Shown here: piece by piece, positions 34,860 to 39,863 of the stretch
Layout: the number at the start of each line of letters is the position of its first letter
Numbering within the stretch: position 1 is the stretch's first letter
NCBI GenBank assembly: GCA_020441605.1
Contig: JAGRLX010000033.1
Location: 20,375-60,237 of the forward strand
Direction of reading: 5' to 3'
Length of the DNA: 39,863 nucleotides
DNA from: Alphaproteobacteria bacterium
Lineage (GTDB): Bacteria; Pseudomonadota; Alphaproteobacteria; Rhizobiales; Aestuariivirgaceae
The notes under the pieces: generated by a model
Databases searched by the model: none
Seen by the model: the letters and a program-made list of their open reading frames with translations, nothing else
Told to the model about the DNA's origin: nothing
Program-made: the position numbers and the translations under genes

Positions 34860-35996
34860 ATGACCGGTGACGCTCACTTTTCCTGGCCGTTCTTCGATGA
34901 CCGGCATCGCGAGTTAGTCGGCAATCTCCACGATTGGTGCAGGACCAACCTGCCTGTCGATCATGATGACGTGGACCAGGCCTGCACATCGCTTGTGGCC
35001 CAGCTGGGGCGTGACGGCTGGTTGAAACACACGGGCGCGGATGAGGGCGAACGGCTCGACGTGCGGACGCTTTGCCTCATCCGCGAGACCATTGCCCAAT
35101 ATGACGGCCTCGCCGAATTCGCGTTTGCCATGCAGGGACTGGGGATGGGGGCCATTTCACTGTTCGGGTCGCCAGCGCAGCGTGCCTGGCTCGCGCGCAC
35201 GCGTGCCGGCAAGGCGATAGCGGCTTTCGCCATGACCGAACCCGCCGCCGGCTCCGATGTCGCTGCGACGGCGTCCACGGCTACGCGCACCGGGAATGGC
35301 TATGTGCTTAGTGGTGAAAAGACCTATATCTCGAACGGCGGCATTGCCGACATCTATGTGGTCTTCGCACGAACCGGCGAAGCGCCGGGCGCCAAGGGAC
35401 TATCCGCCTTTCTCGTGCCCGCCGATTTGCCGGGATTTGAGGTCGTCGAGCGGATCGACGTCATTGCGCCGCATCCCCTGGCGCTGATCCGCTTTACCGA
35501 TGTTGCGCTGCCCGACGAAGCTCTGATCGGCAAGGCCGGAGAGGGCTTCAAGATTGCCATGTCGGTCCTCGACGTGTTCAGGTCAACGGTGGGCGCTGCG
35601 GCCCTCGGCTTTGCCCGGCGAGCCCTCGCTGAAAGCCTCGGCAGGGTGCGCGCCCGCAAGATTGCCGGCGCGCCCCTGTCGGAATTGCAGTTGGTCCAGG
35701 GACACATCGCCGACATGGCGCTCGAGATTGATGCGGCCGCTCTCCTTGTCTACCGCGCGGCCTGGACCAAGGACATGGGGGCAGCGCGCGTGACCCGCGA
35801 GGCTGCGATGGCCAAGCTCTACGCCACCGAGGCGGCACAAAGGGTGATCGACGCCGCCGTGCAACTGCATGGCGGCGACGGCGTGCGGCGTGGCACCACC
35901 GTTGAGAGCCTCTATCGCGAGATAAGGGCACTGCGCATCTACGAGGGCGCGTCCGATGTGCAGCGGGTTGTCATCGCGCGATCGGTTCTGGCCTGA
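34860..35996 (+). CDS. Acyl-CoA dehydrogenase
   Basis: A 378-residue FAD enzyme that introduces a 2,3-double bond into an acyl-CoA. The first signature ([18 protein letters not shown]) is near residues 120-137, the KTYISNGG motif near 155, and the catalytic glutamate is in [12 protein letters not shown] near the C-terminus. All domains of the family are present and length is normal. The ATG lies one base after the crotonase stop, behind GAGGGG. A longer in-frame start overlaps the crotonase and is rejected. It should act on the ring-opened or reduced intermediate before the canonical hydratase of the divergent operon. Confidence 0.92.
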   Translation: MTGDAHFSWPFFDDRHRELVGNLHDWCRTNLPVDHDDVDQACTSLVAQLGRDGWLKHTGADEGERLDVRTLCLIRETIAQYDGLAEFAFAMQGLGMGAISLFGSPAQRAWLARTRAGKAIAAFAMTEPAAGSDVAATASTATRTGNGYVLSGEKTYISNGGIADIYVVFARTGEAPGAKGLSAFLVPADLPGFEVVERIDVIAPHPLALIRFTDVALPDEALIGKAGEGFKIAMSVLDVFRSTVGAAALGFARRALAESLGRVRARKIAGAPLSELQLVQGHIADMALEIDAAALLVYRAAWTKDMGAARVTREAAMAKLYATEAAQRVIDAAVQLHGGDGVRRGTTVESLYREIRALRIYEGASDVQRVVIARSVLA

Positions 35997-36009
35997 AGGG
36001 AAAACGGCA

Positions 36010-36453
36010 ATGTCCTCACTGCACCACGTCCTCCATCCGAAATCCTGGAAGCGGGCGGCAGGCTATTCAAACGGAATCGCAGCATCCGGCCGACTGATCT
36101 TCTGTGGCGGCATGGTCGGCTGGAATGCCGATCAGCTGTTCGAGAGCGATGATTTCATCGCCCAGGCGGAACAGACGCTGCGGAATATCGTCGCCGTGCT
36201 CGCCGAGGCGGGCGCCGGACCGGAACACCTGGTCCGACTCACCTGGTATGTCATCGACAAAGCGGAGTATCTGTCACGCCTCGCCGAGCTGGGCCGGGTG
36301 TATCGCAATGTCATCGGACGCCACTATCCGGCCATGGCCCTGGTGCAGGTGGTCGGCCTTGTCGAGGACAGGGCGAAGATTGAAATCGAAGCGACGGCCG
36401 TCATTCCCGAAGAGCGCGGGCATGAAGCTAGCCGCGCGATCACGGGAGCCTGA
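36010..36453 (+). CDS. Rid-family (YjgF/YER057c/UK114) protein
   Basis: A 147-residue protein of the Rid family, typically a trimer with active sites between subunits. The conserved stretches SGRLIFCGGMVGW, AEQTLRNIVAVLAEAGAGPEHLVRLTWYV (in part QTLRNIVAVLAEAG) and KIEIEATAVI are present. The arginine that RidA uses (position 105 in the enteric protein, in VEVARLP) is a glycine here (VQVVGLVED), so classical imine deaminase activity is uncertain. Some Rid proteins, such as 2-aminomuconate deaminase, act on enamine acids. The Azoarcus anthranilyl-CoA cluster also encodes a protein of this family. A role in removing the ring amino group is plausible but unproven. Confidence 0.87.
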   Translation: MSSLHHVLHPKSWKRAAGYSNGIAASGRLIFCGGMVGWNADQLFESDDFIAQAEQTLRNIVAVLAEAGAGPEHLVRLTWYVIDKAEYLSRLAELGRVYRNVIGRHYPAMALVQVVGLVEDRAKIEIEATAVIPEERGHEASRAITGA

Positions 36454-36457
36454 TGTC

Positions 36458-38098
36458 ATGCTCGGACCCTCGGGCCATGTGGACACTTTCTGCCGGGACC
36501 GTTTGCCGCCGGTGGCGGACTGGCCGGACATGCGGCTTGACGGATTTGACTACCCCGACTGGCTCAATGCCGCCGTGGAACTGACCGATCGCATGGTTGA
36601 CAAGGGTTTCGGTGACCGCGTGGCGCTCATCGGCAATGGGCGGCAACGGACCTACAAGGAACTGACCGATTGGTCTAACCGCCTCGCCCACGCGCTGGTC
36701 GATGACTATGGCATCAGACCCGGCAACCGTGTGCTGATCCGCTCCGCCAACAATCCCGCCATGGTCGCCTGTTGGCTCGCCGTGACCAAGGTCGGGGCCG
36801 TCGCGGTCAACACTATGCCGATGCTCCGTGCGGGCGAACTTTCCCAGATCGTTGATCGAGCGGAAATCGGTACCGCGCTTTGCGACACGCGCCTGATGGC
36901 CGAGCTGGTCGCTTGCGAACGTGGCTCCGGCTTCCTCAAGACGGTCGTTGGCTTCGACGGGTCGGCCAATCATGATGCCGAGCTGGATCGGATGGCGCTG
37001 GCAAAGCCGGTGAAATTTTCGGCTCCGCCGACCGGCCGGGACGATGTCGCGCTGATCGGGTTCACCTCCGGCACCACCGGCGAACCGAAGGGCGCGATGC
37101 ACTTCCATCGCGATATTCTGATCATCGCCGATGGCTATGCCCGTGAAGTGTTGAATGTGGTCCCGGATGACGTATTTGTCGGGTCGCCGCCTTTGGCTTT
37201 CACCTTCGGGCTTGGCGGACTGGCAGTATTTCCACTTCGTTTCGGCGCCGCCGCCGCGCTGCTCGAGCAGGCAACACCCCCAAACCTGGTTGACATCATC
37301 GGCCAGCATCGGGCCACGATCTGCTTCACGGCGCCCACAGCCTATCGCGCGATGCTGAAGGCCATGGCGGAAGGTGCGGATCTCTCGTCCTTGCGTATCG
37401 CGGTATCGGCTGGAGAGACGCTGCCCGCACCGGTCTATGAAGAGTGGATAGCCCGAACCGGCAAACCCATGCTCGATGGCATCGGTGCAACCGAGATGCT
37501 CCACATCTTCATTACCAACCGGCTTCACGATCACCGGCCCGCCTGTACCGGCAAACCCGTCCGGGGATATGAGGCGATGATTGTTGACGAGGATGGCATG
37601 GAGAGGCCGCGGGGAGAAGTGGGCAGGCTCGCCGTCAGGGGTCCCACCGGGTGCCGCTACCTCGCCGATCCGCGGCAGAGAACCTATGTGCGCAACGGCT
37701 GGAACCTGACCGGGGACAGCTTCTGGCAGGACGACGACGGCTATTTCCGCTTCGCTGCCAGATCCGACGACATGATCGTATCGTCTGGCTACAATATCGC
37801 CGGACCGGAAGTGGAGGCAGCACTGCTGGGCCACCCCGATGTTGTGGAGTGTGCGGTCATCGGCGTGCCGGACGAAGAACGAGGAACGATTGTCGAGGCA
37901 TATGTGGTGCTGGTTAGCGGCAAGGTTGGCGACGCCCTGATGACTCGGATGCTGCAGGATCACGTCAAGGCCGTCATCGCCCCTTACAAGTATCCACGGC
38001 GAATCGTCTATGTCGACGGCCTTCCCAAAACCCAGACCGGCAAGATCCAGAGATTTCGACTTCGCCACCCTGAGACACAGAACGGAGCGCCGACATGA
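36458..38098 (+). CDS. abmG: 2-aminobenzoate-CoA ligase-type acyl-CoA synthetase
   Basis: A 546-residue AMP-forming ligase of the benzoate-CoA ligase group. The ATP-binding loop [10 protein letters not shown] is at residues 203-212, the ATEMLHIF motif near 345, the hinge [18 protein letters not shown] follows, and the catalytic lysine K529 is in [12 protein letters not shown]. It would activate anthranilate to 2-aminobenzoyl-CoA, the substrate of the fusion enzyme. Substrate choice is inferred from the neighbours. The ATG at 36458 follows GGGAG; an ATG at 36422 that overlaps the Rid gene is an alternative. The stop overlaps kynA by four bases. The symbol is by analogy with Azoarcus evansii. 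Confidence 0.88.
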   Translation: MLGPSGHVDTFCRDRLPPVADWPDMRLDGFDYPDWLNAAVELTDRMVDKGFGDRVALIGNGRQRTYKELTDWSNRLAHALVDDYGIRPGNRVLIRSANNPAMVACWLAVTKVGAVAVNTMPMLRAGELSQIVDRAEIGTALCDTRLMAELVACERGSGFLKTVVGFDGSANHDAELDRMALAKPVKFSAPPTGRDDVALIGFTSGTTGEPKGAMHFHRDILIIADGYAREVLNVVPDDVFVGSPPLAFTFGLGGLAVFPLRFGAAAALLEQATPPNLVDIIGQHRATICFTAPTAYRAMLKAMAEGADLSSLRIAVSAGETLPAPVYEEWIARTGKPMLDGIGATEMLHIFITNRLHDHRPACTGKPVRGYEAMIVDEDGMERPRGEVGRLAVRGPTGCRYLADPRQRTYVRNGWNLTGDSFWQDDDGYFRFAARSDDMIVSSGYNIAGPEVEAALLGHPDVVECAVIGVPDEERGTIVEAYVVLVSGKVGDALMTRMLQDHVKAVIAPYKYPRRIVYVDGLPKTQTGKIQRFRLRHPETQNGAPT

Positions 38099-38937
38099 CC
38101 GTTGCCAGCAGCTATGATCCGTCAAATGAAGGTGTGCAAATGCACTTCGACGGCCGCATGTCCTATGGCGACTACCTCCGTCTTGACCGGATCCTCGAGG
38201 CTCAGGAGCCATTGACATCGGCCCATGATGAGATGCTGTTCGTGATCCAGCATCAGACGTCGGAGTTGTGGATGAAGCTCGCCATTCACGAGCTGTCTGC
38301 CGCCCGTCAGGCGATCGCATCCGACAATCTGCCGCCGGCGATGAAGATGCTGGCGCGCGTCTCGCGCATCTTCGAGCAATTGAATAACGCCTGGGATGTG
38401 CTGCGGACCATGACCCCCAGCGACTATACGCATTTCCGCAAGCAGCTTGGACAGTCGTCAGGTTTTCAGTCCTGGCAATACCGTCTCATCGAATATCTGC
38501 TCGGCAACCGCAACCATGCCATGTTGCGCCCACATGCCCATGTGCCGAAGGTGGCTGACCTGCTCGAGGCCGAGCTGGATAGGCCAAGCTTCTATGACGA
38601 GGTTCTGCGGCTCGCCGCGCGAAGGGGCGTCGCGATGCCTGTCGAAATCATCGACCGCGATGTGCGTGACACGCATCACTTCAACCCGGAGGTCATGTCG
38701 GCCTGGCGTCAGGTCTACGAGGCTCCCGAGCGCTACTGGGCATTATATGAGCTTGCTGAAAAGCTGGTCGACTTCGAGGACTATTTCCGCCGATGGCGGT
38801 TCAACCATGTGACGACGGTTGAAAGGGTGATCGGCTTCAAACGCGGGACGGGAGGAACCGGTGGGGTGTCATATCTCAAGCGCATGCTGGAAATCGAGCT
38901 CTTTCCAGAACTTTGGCGGGTGCGGACGGAACTTTGA
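38095..38937 (+). CDS. kynA: Tryptophan 2,3-dioxygenase
   Basis: A 280-residue heme dioxygenase that opens the indole ring of tryptophan to N-formylkynurenine. The distal histidine H53 is in [12 protein letters not shown], and the axial heme ligand H238 is in [15 protein letters not shown], followed by the conserved [11 protein letters not shown] loop. These positions agree closely with characterised bacterial enzymes, and length is normal. The ATG overlaps the ligase stop (ATGA), so it is co-translated with the anthranilate-CoA genes. It is cytoplasmic and probably active as a tetramer. This is a confident identification. Confidence 0.96.
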   Translation: MTVASSYDPSNEGVQMHFDGRMSYGDYLRLDRILEAQEPLTSAHDEMLFVIQHQTSELWMKLAIHELSAARQAIASDNLPPAMKMLARVSRIFEQLNNAWDVLRTMTPSDYTHFRKQLGQSSGFQSWQYRLIEYLLGNRNHAMLRPHAHVPKVADLLEAELDRPSFYDEVLRLAARRGVAMPVEIIDRDVRDTHHFNPEVMSAWRQVYEAPERYWALYELAEKLVDFEDYFRRWRFNHVTTVERVIGFKRGTGGTGGVSYLKRMLEIELFPELWRVRTEL

Positions 38938-38967
38938 CGATTTCGGATGGCGATCGGCGGAAACGTC

Positions 38968-38972
38968 AAGGA
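38968..38972 (+). promoter_or_regulatory. Ribosome binding site deciding the kynU start
   Basis: AAGGA abuts an ATG at 38973 and lies nine bases before a second in-frame ATG at 38982. The spacing favours the second ATG, which shortens the protein by three residues. Confidence 0.6.
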
Positions 38973-38981
38973 ATGAGTGAA

Positions 38982-39863
38982 ATGACAGATTTTGAACTGA
39001 CGCGAAGCCTGTTCGAACTACCCCCGGGCATCACATATCTGGATGGAAACTCGCTGGGTCCCCTGCCGCGCGCGGCCATCGCCAAGGTGTCGCATGTCAT
39101 GGCTGAAGAATGGGGCAAAGAACTCATCCGAGCCTGGAATACGGCGGGTTGGTTCACCCAGCCGCGCCATGTGGGCGACCGCATCGCGAAACTCATCGGC
39201 GCCGAGCCTGGTTCGGTGATGATGGGCGACACGCTGTCGATCAAGGTCTACCAGGCGCTCGCTGCGGCCCTCGACCTCAACCCCGCCCGCAGGGTTGTTC
39301 TCTCCGATGCCGGCAATTTTCCCACCGATCTCTATGTGGCTGAAGGACTGATCAAATCCCTCGGCAGGGGTCATGAACTCCGGTTGGTGGCGCCCGAGGA
39401 TGTCGAGAGAAACATTACGGACGAGGTGGCTGCGTTGCTGTTGACCGAGGTCGATTATCGTACCGGGCAGCGATATGACATGACGCGATTGAGCCGCGTC
39501 GCCCGCGAATGCGGCGTGCTGACGATCTGGGACTTGGCGCATTCCGCCGGGGCCTTCCCCGTTGGTGTCGCAGCCGCTGGCGCCGATTTCGCAGCAGGTT
39601 GCACCTACAAGTATCTGAACGGCGGCCCGGGTGCGCCGGCCTTTGTATATGTCGCGCCACGTCACGCCGAATCCGCACGTGCGGCGCTTTCGGGTTGGAT
39701 GGGGCATCGGCGGCCGTTTGCCTTCGTGCCCGATTATGAACCGGCGGGCGGGGTCGAAAGAATGCGGGTGGGAACGCCGCCGGTGCTGGCTTTGGCGGTG
39801 CTCGAAGCCGCACTGGATATCTGGGATCAGGTCGATCTCACGGACGTCCGGAAGCAGTCCATC
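38982..39863 (+). CDS. kynU: Kynureninase (partial, C-terminus beyond the window)
   Basis: 294 residues of a PLP enzyme that cleaves kynurenine to anthranilate and alanine. The start LFELPPGITYLDGNSLGPLP is the family N-terminus, DLAHSAGAFP carries the PLP-binding aspartate (D184), and the PLP lysine K210 is in GCTYKYLNGGPG. About a hundred or more residues of the usual 400-420 are missing because the window ends. The gap after kynA is 44 bases with no terminator seen. With kynA and the AFMID-like hydrolase it would feed anthranilate to the ligase. Confidence 0.95.
   Translation, partial: MTDFELTRSLFELPPGITYLDGNSLGPLPRAAIAKVSHVMAEEWGKELIRAWNTAGWFTQPRHVGDRIAKLIGAEPGSVMMGDTLSIKVYQALAAALDLNPARRVVLSDAGNFPTDLYVAEGLIKSLGRGHELRLVAPEDVERNITDEVAALLLTEVDYRTGQRYDMTRLSRVARECGVLTIWDLAHSAGAFPVGVAAAGADFAAGCTYKYLNGGPGAPAFVYVAPRHAESARAALSGWMGHRRPFAFVPDYEPAGGVERMRVGTPPVLALAVLEAALDIWDQVDLTDVRKQSI

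Noticed and set aside
36440..38320. Minus-strand open frame of 626 codons opposite the ligase and kynA
   Set aside because: Antisense shadow of two confident genes.
1..39863. CRISPR arrays, tRNA or rRNA genes, transposases, phage genes, toxin-antitoxin or defence systems
   Set aside because: I looked on both strands and found no regularly spaced repeats, no recognisable RNA gene and no protein of these types. The window is metabolic and transport genes throughout.

Overview
The window is a GC-rich (by eye about 60-65 %), densely packed piece of bacterial chromosome. It has short intergenic gaps, many 4-base ATGA start/stop overlaps, GTG and TTG starts, several ABC importers and many CoA-dependent catabolic genes. 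The gene repertoire and protein flavour fit a soil or plant-associated alphaproteobacterium (Hyphomicrobiales- or Rhodospirillales-like). That placement is an inference, because no rRNA or other marker gene is present. I see no tRNA or rRNA gene, insertion sequence, CRISPR array, phage gene or replication origin. No stretch over 300 bases lacks a gene; the longest gaps are 19407-19590 and 6699-6858.

Layout. (1) 1-6698, minus strand: a cysteine hydrolase, a Tat-exported binding protein, LivG/F/H/M, a BKACE-family beta-keto acid cleavage enzyme, and the start of a class III alcohol dehydrogenase that runs off the left edge. (2) 6859-11964: a LysR regulator divergent from an NMT1/SsuABC-type importer, followed by two overlapping short-chain dehydrogenases. 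(3) 12004-19406: a ureohydrolase (agmatinase family), then a complete Dpp/Opp-type peptide importer with an acetamidase/formamidase gene inserted between its binding-protein and ATPase genes. (4) 19591-27257: a class III aminotransferase and HyuA/HyuB (the latter with a four-cysteine N-terminal extension), a minus-strand NAD-dependent epimerase, and a GSA-like class III aminotransferase divergent from it. (5) 27298-39863: two divergent operons that together read as a tryptophan-to-central-metabolism pathway.

The last block is the most coherent. TDO (KynA), an AFMID-like alpha/beta hydrolase and kynureninase (KynU) would convert tryptophan to anthranilate. The acyl-CoA ligase would form 2-aminobenzoyl-CoA. 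The two-flavoprotein fusion (2-aminobenzoyl-CoA monooxygenase/reductase type) would hydroxylate and dearomatise the ring. A Rid-family protein, an atypical crotonase, an acyl-CoA dehydrogenase, a canonical enoyl-CoA hydratase, a 3-hydroxyacyl-CoA dehydrogenase and a thiolase would then deaminate, open and beta-oxidise it. A MarR regulator lies inside the plus-strand operon. Two abutting 14-bp pseudo-palindromes lie in the divergent promoter region and are its likely operators.

The anthranilyl-CoA route itself is known from Azoarcus evansii. Worth a second look here are its direct fusion to the kynurenine genes, the crotonase that has lost both catalytic glutamates, the Rid protein without the usual active-site arginine, and the tandem operators. 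The left half is a set of importers, each paired with hydrolases for C-N bonds (amide, guanidine, lactam/hydantoin) and with aminotransferases. It looks like a nitrogen-compound scavenging region, but its substrates cannot be read from sequence.
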